Source: Noviherbaspirillum sp. UKPF54 (lineage in GTDB: Bacteria > Pseudomonadota > Gammaproteobacteria > Burkholderiales > Burkholderiaceae_D). From it: 64,000 nt of DNA. The stretch lies in the NCBI RefSeq assembly GCF_007874125.1, contig NZ_CP040128.1:3100001-3164000 (forward strand), given 5' to 3'. Below the pieces are notes generated by a model. That model was given only the letters and a program-made list of their open reading frames with translations. It ran no database searches and was not told where the DNA came from. Shown here one piece after another: positions 17,892-26,564 of this stretch (position 1 is its first letter; each line of letters begins with the position of its first letter). The translations under genes and the position numbers were made by a program.

Positions 17892-18644
17892 TCAAGCCCC
17901 TTCCCGTTGCTCTGGCCATGCCGCGCGCAGCAGTTCCGGCACGATGTGCCCTGCCTTGCCGCGCAGGACATGGCGCGCAAATCCATCGTGCAGAGTGGCT
18001 TCCGGATTGATCTGGATGACGGTCCGCCCGCACGACTGGGCGTAGCGCGGCAGGCTGGCGGCCGGTTCGACCAGGCTGGAAGTGCCGATGCAGAAAAAAA
18101 CGTCGGCATGCTCGGACACTTCCGCCGCCCGGTGCCACGCCGGCGCCGGCAGGGATTCGCCGAACCAGACCACGCCCGGGCGCACCATCCCGCCGCAATG
18201 AGCGCAGCGCGGCGGGACGTCCGATGCCGACGCTGCCGGCTCGCCCGGCTGGCGGCAGTGGAAGCAGAAGTTGTTCCAGATATTGCCGTGCAGCTCAATC
18301 ACATCGGTGCTGCCGGCACTGTGGTGCAAGCCGTCGACGTTTTGGGTGATCACGGTGACATGCGGCACCCGCTGCTCGAGCGCGGCGATGGCCAGGTGGG
18401 CAGGATTGGGACGCACCTCGCGCATCAGATCGCGGCGCCACTCGTACCATTTCCAGACAGTGAAGGGATCGCGCCGGAACGCTTCCGGCGTGGCCAGATC
18501 TTCGGCCCGGAAGTTGGCCCACAATCCGGTCTGCGCTTCGCGAAAGGTCGGAATGCCGCTTTCGGCGGAGACGCCTGCGCCGGTAAACACCGCAATGTGA
18601 TGTGCGCCGCGCAGCTTGTCCAGCAAGTCAGGATCGAAACGCAT
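17892..18644 (-). CDS. cobB: NAD-dependent protein deacylase (sirtuin, CobB-like)
   Basis: The 250-residue Sir2 protein has FTGAGVSAESGIPTFR (NAD binding), QNVDGLHHSAGS, and ELHGNIW with the catalytic His. A zinc site is formed by CFHC and CAHC, and VVWFGESLP follows. YEWRR near residue 67 matches the Tyr-x-x-Arg signature of class III sirtuins that remove succinyl and malonyl as well as acetyl groups. It acts in the cytoplasm, linking NAD to protein acylation. It is followed at once by the SnoaL-like gene. Confidence 0.93.
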   Translation of the reverse strand: MRFDPDLLDKLRGAHHIAVFTGAGVSAESGIPTFREAQTGLWANFRAEDLATPEAFRRDPFTVWKWYEWRRDLMREVRPNPAHLAIAALEQRVPHVTVITQNVDGLHHSAGSTDVIELHGNIWNNFCFHCRQPGEPAASASDVPPRCAHCGGMVRPGVVWFGESLPAPAWHRAAEVSEHADVFFCIGTSSLVEPAASLPRYAQSCGRTVIQINPEATLHDGFARHVLRGKAGHIVPELLRAAWPEQREGA

Positions 18645-18717
18645 CGCCGTACCGGAAAGGTCCCTGGAGTCATTCAGTATAACTCCGCAGGCACGCTGCC
18701 GGCAGGGGGCGGGAGGC

Positions 18718-19620
18718 CTATTCGGTGCAGGCCGCGGCTGTCGCGCATGCCGCCTCGTCGCCCGCCTGCGTGTGCGGACGCTGCGCCAGCATAACGACGG
18801 CCAGCAATACCATGGCGCCGCCGACGAGCTGGTTGAGGCTGACTGACTCGCCCAGGAAAGCGACGCCGAGGCAGATCGTGATCACCGGCTCCAGCGTCGA
18901 AATGATCGAAGCCTTGGATGGGCCGATGATCTTGATGCCGATAAGGAAGGTGCCGATCGCAATCACGGTGGAAAACAGCGCGATCGCGCCCACCGCCAGC
19001 CACGCGGCGACGGTGCCGGGCAACGCGGAACTCCCGGCCGCCGCGAACATGCCGTTACCCACGGCGGCGGCGGCCATCACGACCAGGGTGGCCGCCAGCG
19101 GATCGGCGTGTTGTGTCAGGCGCCCACCGATCGCGATATACACCGCGTAAATGCAGGCGGCCGCGATGCCGAGCGCAATGCCGAACGGCTGCCCCTGGAG
19201 ATTGCCGCCCAGCGTGATGGCCAGCCCCGCAATCGCCAGCACCAGCAGAATCAGTGTGCGGCGGTCTAGTCTTTCCCAGCCGAACGCGACGGCGAGCAAG
19301 GTCACCAGCACCGGGTAGATATACAGGAGCAGACCGACCAGGCCGCTGCTGGCGTACATCAGCGCCGTGAAATAACTTTGCGATTGCACTGTGTAAAGCG
19401 CACCCATGAGCGCGAAACCGGCCAGCGCCCGTCCGCGCGGCAACGGCAGCCGCTTGAGCCAGACCAGCGGCGCCAGGATCGCCACCGCCAGCAGGAAGCG
19501 CAAAGCCAACAGCATGGAGGGCGTCACGCCAGCCGCGTACGCGATCTTGGCAAACAGGGCGATGCTGCCGAAACCGAGGGCGGACAGCAGGACGAGGACA
19601 ACAGCGTATTGGCGTGACAT
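18718..19620 (-). CDS. EamA/DMT-family membrane transporter
   Basis: The 300-residue protein has about ten hydrophobic segments arranged as two EamA repeats, starting with VVLVLLSALGFGSIALFAKI. The C-terminal repeat includes FSTVIAIGTFLIGIKIIG and the helix-breaking FLGESVSLNQLVGGAMVL typical of this family. Such proteins export or import metabolites such as amino acids; the substrate is unknown. The tail ends in a Cys/Ala-rich stretch. It is divergent from the LysR gene at 19741, which might regulate it. Confidence 0.88.
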   Translation of the reverse strand: MSRQYAVVLVLLSALGFGSIALFAKIAYAAGVTPSMLLALRFLLAVAILAPLVWLKRLPLPRGRALAGFALMGALYTVQSQSYFTALMYASSGLVGLLLYIYPVLVTLLAVAFGWERLDRRTLILLVLAIAGLAITLGGNLQGQPFGIALGIAAACIYAVYIAIGGRLTQHADPLAATLVVMAAAAVGNGMFAAAGSSALPGTVAAWLAVGAIALFSTVIAIGTFLIGIKIIGPSKASIISTLEPVITICLGVAFLGESVSLNQLVGGAMVLLAVVMLAQRPHTQAGDEAACATAAACTE

Positions 19621-19740
19621 GGTCGGATCGAGAACAAATCAGATTAGGGGTAACCCAGTGTATTTGACTTGCCCGCAGCTCAACAAACCAATATTCTTGC
19701 TGGATTGACTCAATAATTTTAGGCCTTAAAATCTTTTCCC

Positions 19741-20649
19741 ATGCTCAGCCGCCTGCCGCCCCTGCCCGCCGTGCGCGCCTTCGAAGCGGCCGCCCGCCTC
19801 GGCGGCTTTCAAAGCGCTGGGGAAGAGCTGCATGTTTCCGCTGGCGCCGTCGCGCACCAGGTGAAACAGCTGGAAAGCTGGCTGGGCGTGCTGCTGTTCC
19901 AGCGCCTTCCGCGCGGCGTGGTGCTCACTCCGGCAGGCCGGCAATACGCGGCGGCGCTGCAGCCGCTGCTGACGAGCCTGGCCGAAGTCTCGGAAGCGGT
20001 CCGGCGCCAGGGTGATGAACGGGTGGTCACGGTCACCTCGGTGCCGTCGCTTGTCGCGCGCTGGCTGATGCCGCGCCTGGGGCGCCTGCGCGAACAGCAT
20101 CCGGAAATCGACATGCGCGTACTGGCCTCGCTGCATCCGGTCGACTTCGTGCGCGAAGGCGTGGATGTCGCCATCCGTCTGGGCCGCGGCCCCTATCCGG
20201 GGGTGCAAGCGGACCTGCTGCTGGAGGAGTGGTTTTCGGCGGTATGCAGCCCGGCTTTCAAGGCGGCGGCACCCGACCTGCGCACACCGGCCGACCTGCT
20301 GCGCTATCCGCTGCTGCACGACGAGGCGGAAATGCGCATCCCCGACGAAATCTCATGGGCGCGCTGGCTCAAGGAATTCGGCATTGCCTACACCGGCGGG
20401 ACTCGGCCGAGCTTTTCGCATACCTACCTGACGCTGGAAGCGGCAGCCAACGGCCAGGGCGTAGCCATCGCGGCCGAGCCGTTCATCGCCGAGGATCTGC
20501 GCAACGGCAAGCTGGTGCGGCTGTTCGAGCAGCGCGTACCGGGCCCTTACCGCTTCCACCTGCTGCGCCCGCCCGAGGCGGAAGCGCGGCCGGCGGTCAA
20601 GGCATTCTGCGACTGGATCCTGGCGGAAGCGCAGGCCGAGCGTGGCTGA
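19741..20649 (+). CDS. LysR-family regulator, GcvA-like
   Basis: The 302-residue protein starts MLSRLPPLPAVRAFEAAARLGG, the characteristic beginning of the GcvA branch. The helix-turn-helix is at about residues 18-60 (HVSAGAVAHQVKQLE). The effector domain contains DVAIRLGRGPYPG and the LEAAANGQGVAIA segment common to GcvA-type regulators. It is divergent from the DMT transporter with about 120 bases between, a usual arrangement for a LysR protein and its target. The target is inferred only. Confidence 0.9.
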   Translation: MLSRLPPLPAVRAFEAAARLGGFQSAGEELHVSAGAVAHQVKQLESWLGVLLFQRLPRGVVLTPAGRQYAAALQPLLTSLAEVSEAVRRQGDERVVTVTSVPSLVARWLMPRLGRLREQHPEIDMRVLASLHPVDFVREGVDVAIRLGRGPYPGVQADLLLEEWFSAVCSPAFKAAAPDLRTPADLLRYPLLHDEAEMRIPDEISWARWLKEFGIAYTGGTRPSFSHTYLTLEAAANGQGVAIAAEPFIAEDLRNGKLVRLFEQRVPGPYRFHLLRPPEAEARPAVKAFCDWILAEAQAERG

Positions 20650-20747
20650 CAGGCCGTAGAGCGATTTGATTTCCTGCGCAAGGGAGGTCATGCTGGGACA
20701 AGACATGCAGCCGCAAGATGCCCCCTTTCACAGACAGGCAAATCGCT

Positions 20748-21914
20748 CTAATCCTCGTATTTGCCGGCGGCGATAATGCGCAACACGCTGCGGTAAAACA
20801 GATAGGCGGCGCCGTACCACATGCGCTTGTACCAGGGGATGTTCGCGTAATCCTTGAGGCGGATCTCGATACCGTCGGCCACGCCGCGCTCGATATGCCG
20901 GCGCAGGTCGTGCACGAAATCCGAATCGCGGATCACCACGTTGGCTTCCTGGTTCACCAGCAGGCTGAGCCCGTCCCAGTTGCTGGAGCCGACCGTCGCC
21001 CAATCGTCGTCGACCACCGCGACCTTGCCGTGCAATTGCGTCTTGCGGTATTCAATCACCCTTACGCCGCTCCTGAGCAGTTTCGGATAGAGCGAATGCG
21101 CCACAGCGTCCTGAATGCGGAACTGGCCGACGCCCAGCAGCAAGGTCACCTCCACGCCGCGCAATGCGGCCTGGGCCAGCGCGCGCCGCAGCTTGCGGCC
21201 CGGCGCGAAATACGGTGTCGCCAGGAACGCGCTCTTGCGCGCGCCGCCCAGCGCCTTGAGATAGGACTTCTGGATCGTATGACGGTTGCGCAAATTGTCG
21301 CGCACCACCAGCGCCGCCACCATCGGGTTTTCGTGGCGCTGCATGGCGACGAGCCACTTGTCGCGGAACTTTTCCCACCGATAGCGCAGGTTCAGTCCGC
21401 CCAGCAGCATCCACTGCATCTCGACTTCCAGGTGAATGTGCGCCACCAGCGGCCCGGCGATTTGCACCGCGAAATCCCAGCGTGGCGCCGGCAGAATCAC
21501 GTCATGATCGAAATCGCAGCGCATGTCATAGTTGATATTCAGGCCGCCGAGAAAGGCCAGCTCGCGATCGACCACGCAAATCTTGCGGTGCAGCCGCGCG
21601 AAGCCGCGCCGAAACCAGGCATTGAAGATACGATGGTTGACATGCACCTGCCGGAACTCCTGGTTCAGAAGCACGCATTGGCGGTGACCGGTGCCGAGCC
21701 AGTCTGTGATCACGTTGACCGTCACGCCACGCTCGGCGGCGCGGACGAGCGCCGCCTTGACCTCGTCGCCGGTTTCGTCGGCCGCGAAGATATAGGTTTC
21801 CAGGTAAATTTCGGTTTTCGCCGCATCGACCGCGGTGATCAGCGCCGGGAAAAATTCGGCGCCGGAATGCAGCAGGGTGATGTTGTTATCGCCGGTAAAG
21901 AGTACCGATTGCAT
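20748..21914 (-). CDS. clsB: Cardiolipin synthase B type phospholipase-D protein
   Basis: The 388-residue protein has two HKD motifs: LHRKICVVDRELAFLGGLNI in the first half and LHGKVAVVDDDWATVGSSNW in the second. There are no N-terminal membrane helices, which separates ClsB from ClsA. It forms cardiolipin from phosphatidylglycerol at the inner membrane. A TTG start four codons earlier is possible, but the ATG at MQSVLFTGDN is preferred. It lies 57 bases after an endonuclease-fold gene, the same pairing seen for ybhP-clsB in enterobacteria. Confidence 0.92.
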   Translation of the reverse strand: MQSVLFTGDNNITLLHSGAEFFPALITAVDAAKTEIYLETYIFAADETGDEVKAALVRAAERGVTVNVITDWLGTGHRQCVLLNQEFRQVHVNHRIFNAWFRRGFARLHRKICVVDRELAFLGGLNINYDMRCDFDHDVILPAPRWDFAVQIAGPLVAHIHLEVEMQWMLLGGLNLRYRWEKFRDKWLVAMQRHENPMVAALVVRDNLRNRHTIQKSYLKALGGARKSAFLATPYFAPGRKLRRALAQAALRGVEVTLLLGVGQFRIQDAVAHSLYPKLLRSGVRVIEYRKTQLHGKVAVVDDDWATVGSSNWDGLSLLVNQEANVVIRDSDFVHDLRRHIERGVADGIEIRLKDYANIPWYKRMWYGAAYLFYRSVLRIIAAGKYED

Positions 21915-21971
21915 AGAACTTGCCAAGAACGACGTTGCTATTCATTCTACAACGTCAGCTTGGCATGCCCG

Positions 21972-22766
21972 TCACTTGAGCTCCAGAGAAGCGACGATCG
22001 GCGCGTGATCGGACAGTTTCGCCCACAGCGCTCCGTGCAGCACCTGCGCCTCATGCACCCTGAAGCCGCGCACGTAAATGCGGTCCAGCCGCAGCCAGGG
22101 CAGCGCGGCAGGAAAGGTACGCGCCGGCTTGGTCATCACGCCGCGCCCGCTGAGCATGCGCAGGTAGGTGCCGAAGCCGCGCCTGGGCAAATCTTCGTCG
22201 AACACTTCGGTCACGCCGAGGCGGGTGCGCAGCGAATCGCTGAGCTGGTTGGTCCAGTCGTTGAAGTCGCCGGCGATGATCAGCGGCGCATCGGGCGGCG
22301 AGGACGTTTCCACCGCCTCGATCAGGGCCGCGGTCTGGCGCTTCCTGCTGCGCGCAAACAGCCCGAGATGAATCACGTAACAGTGCACGTCGCACGACTC
22401 CGCCTTGACCACGCAATGCAGGATGCCGCGCGCCTCGAATGCATGATCGGACACGTCCTGGTTGGTCGCGGTCACCAGGGGGTAGCGGCTCAGCAGCGCG
22501 TTGCCATGGTGGCCGTGGTCGTAGACGGCATTCATGCCGTACGCCGCATAGTGCGATTCGCCGGCGAGAAACTGATGTTGCCCCTGGTCAGGCCATAGTG
22601 CGGCATGCCGGGTCGCATACTTGTCGTGCCGCCCCTGCACTTCCTGCAAAAACAGGATATCCGCCTCCATCGATGCCAGCGCCTGTTTCAACGCGTGAAT
22701 GCGCGGCATGCTTCCCAGGGTGCTGACGCCCTTGTGGATGTTGTACGTCGCAATGCGAAGTTTCAT
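21972..22766 (-). CDS. Endonuclease/exonuclease/phosphatase family protein (YbhP-like)
   Basis: The 264-residue protein has the metal-dependent phosphohydrolase motifs in order: IATYNIHKG near the start, DILFLQEVQ with the metal-binding Glu, IIAGDFNDW, and SDHAPIVASLEL at the end. It could act on nucleic acid or on phospholipid head groups. Its position just upstream of clsB on the same strand favours a role in membrane lipid metabolism (inference). Confidence 0.9.
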   Translation of the reverse strand: MKLRIATYNIHKGVSTLGSMPRIHALKQALASMEADILFLQEVQGRHDKYATRHAALWPDQGQHQFLAGESHYAAYGMNAVYDHGHHGNALLSRYPLVTATNQDVSDHAFEARGILHCVVKAESCDVHCYVIHLGLFARSRKRQTAALIEAVETSSPPDAPLIIAGDFNDWTNQLSDSLRTRLGVTEVFDEDLPRRGFGTYLRMLSGRGVMTKPARTFPAALPWLRLDRIYVRGFRVHEAQVLHGALWAKLSDHAPIVASLELK

Positions 22767-22854
22767 GCTCTGATTTTAGACGCTATGCAACGAGGATAAA
22801 AGGAAGGATTTCATGCGGGAACGGTGCCCCCCGGAACTTATCCTGAGACAATTT

Positions 22855-23349
22855 TCAACGTTCGCGCACATATCGCGGCAACTGCAGGATGGCTTCCGCA
22901 TTGGATGGCGAAAAACAATGGTCGGCCGCCGCCCGGTACGGCAGCCACATGTGATTCAGATGTTCGCGCGGCGCCAGCGTGATCGGGATATCGCGCGGCA
23001 CCTGCAAGCCGAACACATGCTCCACGTTCCGTGTCACGCCCGGCGCGTAACGATGGCGCCAGACCGGATAGATTTCATAAACGTTGGAAAGTTGCCAGTC
23101 GCGCAGGCGGTCCGGTGCAACCTCCGTCGGTCGCAGCATATCGGGCACGCCCTCGACCACGCGAATGCCGGTTTCCTCGAACACCTCGCGTTGCGCGGTC
23201 TCCTGCAGGGGCTCATCCAGAGCATCCTTGGAGCCGGTCACCGATTGCCAGTAGCCGGGCTTGTCGGCGCGTTCGATCAGCAGCACGTCCAGCGCCGGGG
23301 TGTAGATGACGACCAGGACGGATTCGGGGATCTTGAAAGGCTTGTTCAT
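22855..23349 (-). CDS. nudB: Dihydroneopterin triphosphate diphosphatase
   Basis: The 164-residue Nudix protein has a full Nudix box: G-x5-E-x7-REVFEETGI within SVTGSKDALDEP and ETAQREVFEETG. The early VLVVIYTPALDVLLIER strand matches NudB. It removes pyrophosphate from dihydroneopterin triphosphate in folate synthesis. It lies downstream of aspS as in other betaproteobacteria, with a terminator between the two genes. Confidence 0.88.
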   Translation of the reverse strand: MNKPFKIPESVLVVIYTPALDVLLIERADKPGYWQSVTGSKDALDEPLQETAQREVFEETGIRVVEGVPDMLRPTEVAPDRLRDWQLSNVYEIYPVWRHRYAPGVTRNVEHVFGLQVPRDIPITLAPREHLNHMWLPYRAAADHCFSPSNAEAILQLPRYVRER

Positions 23350-23411
23350 TGCTCATGCATGCGATGGCTGCGGCCTGGCGGGCCAAGCCATGATCATACC
23401 CGCTCAAAAAC

Positions 23412-23436
23412 AAAAAGGCGCCGGAAGCGCCTTTTT
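23412..23436. terminator. Rho-independent terminator after aspS
   Basis: AAAAA-GGCGC-CGGAA-GCGCC-TTTTT is symmetrical and works in both directions. On the minus strand it lies 22 bases after the aspS stop and before nudB. Confidence 0.88.
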
Positions 23437-23457
23437 GCTTAATCGGAAACGGCCGGC

Positions 23458-25257
23458 TTACGCCTTGGCCGCCGGCTCGACATTGCGCAAGCGGATATGC
23501 AGCTCGCGCAACTGCTTCTCGTCGACTTCCGACGGCGCCTGGGTCAGCAGACACTGCGCACGCTGCGTCTTCGGGAAGGCGATCACGTCGCGGATCGACT
23601 CTGCGCCGGTCATCATGGTCACGATGCGGTCCAGGCCGAACGCGAGGCCGCCATGCGGCGGAGCGCCGTACTGCAGCGCGTCGAGCAGGAAGCCGAACTT
23701 GAGCTGCGCTTCTTCGGCATCGATCTTGAGCGCGCGGAACACCTTGCTCTGCACATCGGCGCGGTGGATACGCACCGAACCGCCGCCCAGCTCCCAGCCG
23801 TTCAACACCATGTCGTAAGCCTTGGCCAGCGCCTTGCCCGGATCGGTCTCCAGCAGGTCTTCGTGGCCGTCCTTGGGCGAGGTGAACGGATGGTGCGCAG
23901 CGACGTAGCGCTGGCCGTCTTCGTCATATTCGAACATCGGGAAGTCGATCACCCACAGCGGCTTCCAGCTGTCTTCGAACAGGCCATGCTTCTTACCGAA
24001 ATCGCTATGGCCGATCTTCGCGCGCAGCGCGCCGATCGCGTCGTTGACGACCTTGGCCTTGTCAGCGCCGAAGAAAATCAGGTCGCCGTCCTGCGCACCG
24101 GTCTTCTCGATGATTGCAGCCAGCGCCGCGTCGTGGATGTTCTTCACGATCGGCGACTGCAGGCCGTCGCGCCCCTTGGCCTTTTCATTGACCTTGATGT
24201 AGGCCAGTCCCTTGGCACCGTAGATCGCCACGAACTGCGTGTACGCATCGATCTCGGAGCGCGGCATCGCGCCGCCGCCGGGCACGCGCAGACCGACCAC
24301 GCGGCCGCCTTCCATGGTGGCCGCTGCCGAGAACACCTTGAAGTCGACATCCTTCATCACGTCGGTCAGTTCGGTGAACTGCAGCTTGACGCGCATGTCC
24401 GGCTTGTCGGAGCCGTACAGGCCCATCGCTTCCGAATACTGCATGACCGGGAACGGGTTCGGCAGGTCGATATCGAGCGCGTTCTTGAAGACGCCGCGAA
24501 TCATTCCTTCGAACATGTCGCGGATTTCCTGCTCGTTCATGAACGAGGTTTCGCAGTCGATCTGCGTGAATTCCGGCTGACGGTCGGCGCGCAGGTCTTC
24601 GTCGCGGAAGCACTTGGTGATCTGGTAGTAGCGGTCGAAGTTGGCGACCATCAGCAGCTGCTTGAACAGCTGCGGCGACTGCGGCAGCGCGAAGAAGTTG
24701 CCCGGGTTGACGCGCGACGGCACCAGGTAGTCGCGCGCGCCTTCCGGCGTCGACTTGGTCAGCATCGGCGTTTCGATGTCGATGAAGCCGTTGGCGTCGA
24801 GGAACTTGCGCACTTCCATCGTCACCTTGTAGCGCAGGCGCAGGTTGTTCTGCATCTGCGGGCGGCGCAGGTCTAGCACGCGGTGCGTCAGGCGGGTGGT
24901 CTCCGACAGGTTGTCGTCGTCGAGCTGGAACGGCGGCGTGACCGACGGGTTCAGCACTTCGAGCTGCTGGCACAGCACTTCGATCTTGCCCGACTTCAGG
25001 TTGGCGTTGGCCGTGCCTTCCGGACGGTTGCGCACCACGCCGGTAATGCGCAGGCAGAACTCGTTGCGCACCGCTTCGGCCGTCTTGAACACGTCTGCGC
25101 GATCCGGATCGCACACCACTTGCACGAGGCCTTCGCGGTCGCGCAGGTCGATGAAGATCACGCCGCCGTGGTCGCGCCGGCGATGCACCCAGCCGCACAG
25201 GCTGACGGTTTGACCGAGAAGCTCCTCAGTGACGAGGCCGCAGTAATGAGTTCGCAT
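23458..25257 (-). CDS. aspS: Aspartyl-tRNA synthetase
   Basis: About 599 residues, bacterial type. An N-terminal OB-fold begins MRTHYCGLV, with [15 protein letters not shown] for anticodon binding. The class II core carries motif 2 in [18 protein letters not shown], and the C-terminal motif 3 [15 protein letters not shown] bacterial insertion (GAD) domain lies between. Betaproteobacterial AspRS is often non-discriminating (Asp/Asn), which needs a GatCAB search to decide. The start is given at MRTHYCG by family convention; an ATG two codons earlier is also possible. Confidence 0.96.
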   Translation of the reverse strand: MRTHYCGLVTEELLGQTVSLCGWVHRRRDHGGVIFIDLRDREGLVQVVCDPDRADVFKTAEAVRNEFCLRITGVVRNRPEGTANANLKSGKIEVLCQQLEVLNPSVTPPFQLDDDNLSETTRLTHRVLDLRRPQMQNNLRLRYKVTMEVRKFLDANGFIDIETPMLTKSTPEGARDYLVPSRVNPGNFFALPQSPQLFKQLLMVANFDRYYQITKCFRDEDLRADRQPEFTQIDCETSFMNEQEIRDMFEGMIRGVFKNALDIDLPNPFPVMQYSEAMGLYGSDKPDMRVKLQFTELTDVMKDVDFKVFSAAATMEGGRVVGLRVPGGGAMPRSEIDAYTQFVAIYGAKGLAYIKVNEKAKGRDGLQSPIVKNIHDAALAAIIEKTGAQDGDLIFFGADKAKVVNDAIGALRAKIGHSDFGKKHGLFEDSWKPLWVIDFPMFEYDEDGQRYVAAHHPFTSPKDGHEDLLETDPGKALAKAYDMVLNGWELGGGSVRIHRADVQSKVFRALKIDAEEAQLKFGFLLDALQYGAPPHGGLAFGLDRIVTMMTGAESIRDVIAFPKTQRAQCLLTQAPSEVDEKQLRELHIRLRNVEPAAKA

Positions 25258-25347
25258 AGACATAATCAGTTTCCAGTGTTCAGATTCTTTGTAATGCCTG
25301 GGCCGCCGTCGCCTGCACGGCCGAAGCTGGATATTAGACTGCCGTTA

Positions 25348-25983
25348 TCAGGATTTGGGTGGAACCGCCTTCAGGTTGGCTGCTGCGGAAACCGATTGTT
25401 CCGGGGCTACGACGCCCATCGAGACAATATATTTCAAGGCCGCATCGACGCTCATGTCGAGTTCGATGGTGTCCGCCTTCGGCATCATCAGGAAGAAGCC
25501 GGAGGTGGGGTTCGGCGTGGTCGGCACATACACGCTGACATAGTCGCCGACCAGATGGTTCTTGACATCGCCGCCCGGCGTGCCGGTCAGGAATGCGATG
25601 GTCCACGATCCCTGGCGCGGATACTGCACCAGCAAGGCCTTGCGGAATGCGTTGCCGGATGACGAGAACAGCGTGTCGGAGACCTGCTTGACACTGGAGT
25701 AAATCGAGTTCACGACCGGAATGCGGCGCAGCAGCGCTTCCCACCAGTCGACCAAGCGCTTACCGATGAAATTGCGCGTCAACAGCCCGGTGAGGAACAC
25801 GAACAGCACCGTCAGCACGGCGCCGACGCCGGGCACGTGCACGCCCAACAGCGCTCCCGGCCGCCACTTCTCGGGCAGCAGCAACAGCGACTGGTCCATC
25901 GTGCCGATGACGAGATTTAACACCCACAGCGTGATCGCCAGGGGGACGAGAATCAGCAGGCCAGTGACGAAATATTTACGCAT
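25348..25983 (-). CDS. DUF502 membrane protein
   Basis: The 211-residue protein has two N-terminal membrane helices (about residues 5-28 and 50-72, the second followed by LTRNFIGKRLVDWWE). A soluble domain follows with IPVVNSIYSSVKQV and the conserved VPTTPNPTSGFF pattern of DUF502. Its function is unknown. It lies upstream of aspS and downstream of the FmdB-type gene, a gene order conserved in betaproteobacteria. Confidence 0.9.
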   Translation of the reverse strand: MRKYFVTGLLILVPLAITLWVLNLVIGTMDQSLLLLPEKWRPGALLGVHVPGVGAVLTVLFVFLTGLLTRNFIGKRLVDWWEALLRRIPVVNSIYSSVKQVSDTLFSSSGNAFRKALLVQYPRQGSWTIAFLTGTPGGDVKNHLVGDYVSVYVPTTPNPTSGFFLMMPKADTIELDMSVDAALKYIVSMGVVAPEQSVSAAANLKAVPPKS

Positions 25984-26036
25984 GGTCTTCCATGAACCCG
26001 AGGCCGGATAGACCTCTTCCTATCTCTTCCTATCGA

Positions 26037-26339
26037 TTAAGCAGCCGACTTGGTATCGCCAGCTGCGGCGCATCCCGTGCCGCATTCGCCCGCACCGCAG
26101 GAAGGCGCTTCGGTGGCCGGCGTCGTGTTACGCGCAGGCGATGCAGTGCTGCCACTGCCGTTCTTGAAATCGGTCACGTACCAGCCGGAGCCTTTCAATT
26201 GAAAGCCGGCGGCGGTGAGCTGCTTCTTGAATGTACTCTTCTCGCACGACGGACACTCGGTGAGCGGTGCGTCGGACACTTTTTGCAATACATCCTTCGT
26301 AAAACCACATGTTTCGCAGCGATATGCATAAATCGGCAT
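26037..26339 (-). CDS. FmdB-family zinc-ribbon regulatory protein
   Basis: The 100-residue protein starts MPIYAYRCETCG with a four-cysteine zinc ribbon (CETC and CPSC) in residues 1-45, then GFQLKGSGWYVTDFK, the FmdB family signature. The C-terminal part is Ala/Thr/Gly-rich and ends with extra cysteines (CGAGECGTGCAA) that could bind metal. The start at MPIYAY is fixed by family. It heads the FmdB-DUF502-aspS-nudB block. Confidence 0.9.
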   Translation of the reverse strand: MPIYAYRCETCGFTKDVLQKVSDAPLTECPSCEKSTFKKQLTAAGFQLKGSGWYVTDFKNGSGSTASPARNTTPATEAPSCGAGECGTGCAAAGDTKSAA

Positions 26340-26484
26340 AGGACACCCTCGCAAAAATCATCCAAAACCCTGAATTATAAAGGTTTTTCCAGTCGGATTG
26401 CATGGCTCGCCGGATAATGGGCCGCAAGGCGAAAAATGACGCCATACCACGCCCCGTAAAGGCTAATGTGCCGAGGGATATAGC

Positions 26485-26507
26485 GCAATTGCAATTTTTG
26501 CAATTGC
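26485..26507. repeat. Two GCAATTGC palindromes upstream of the chloride channel gene
   Basis: GCAATTGC occurs at 26485-26492 and again at 26500-26507, and together they form a larger inverted repeat around AATTTTT. They lie in the divergent interval between the FmdB gene and the channel gene, so a dyad operator is possible. Confidence 0.4.
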
Positions 26508-26564
26508 AGATCTCGCGGTACCGGCTATGCTGCTGACAAGCGGCAAAGCGCGCGCCACTCGATA

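Noticed and set aside
20718..22598. A 626-codon plus-strand frame opposite clsB and the endonuclease-fold gene
   Set aside because: Composition is shadow-like and it spans two real minus-strand genes with full catalytic motifs.
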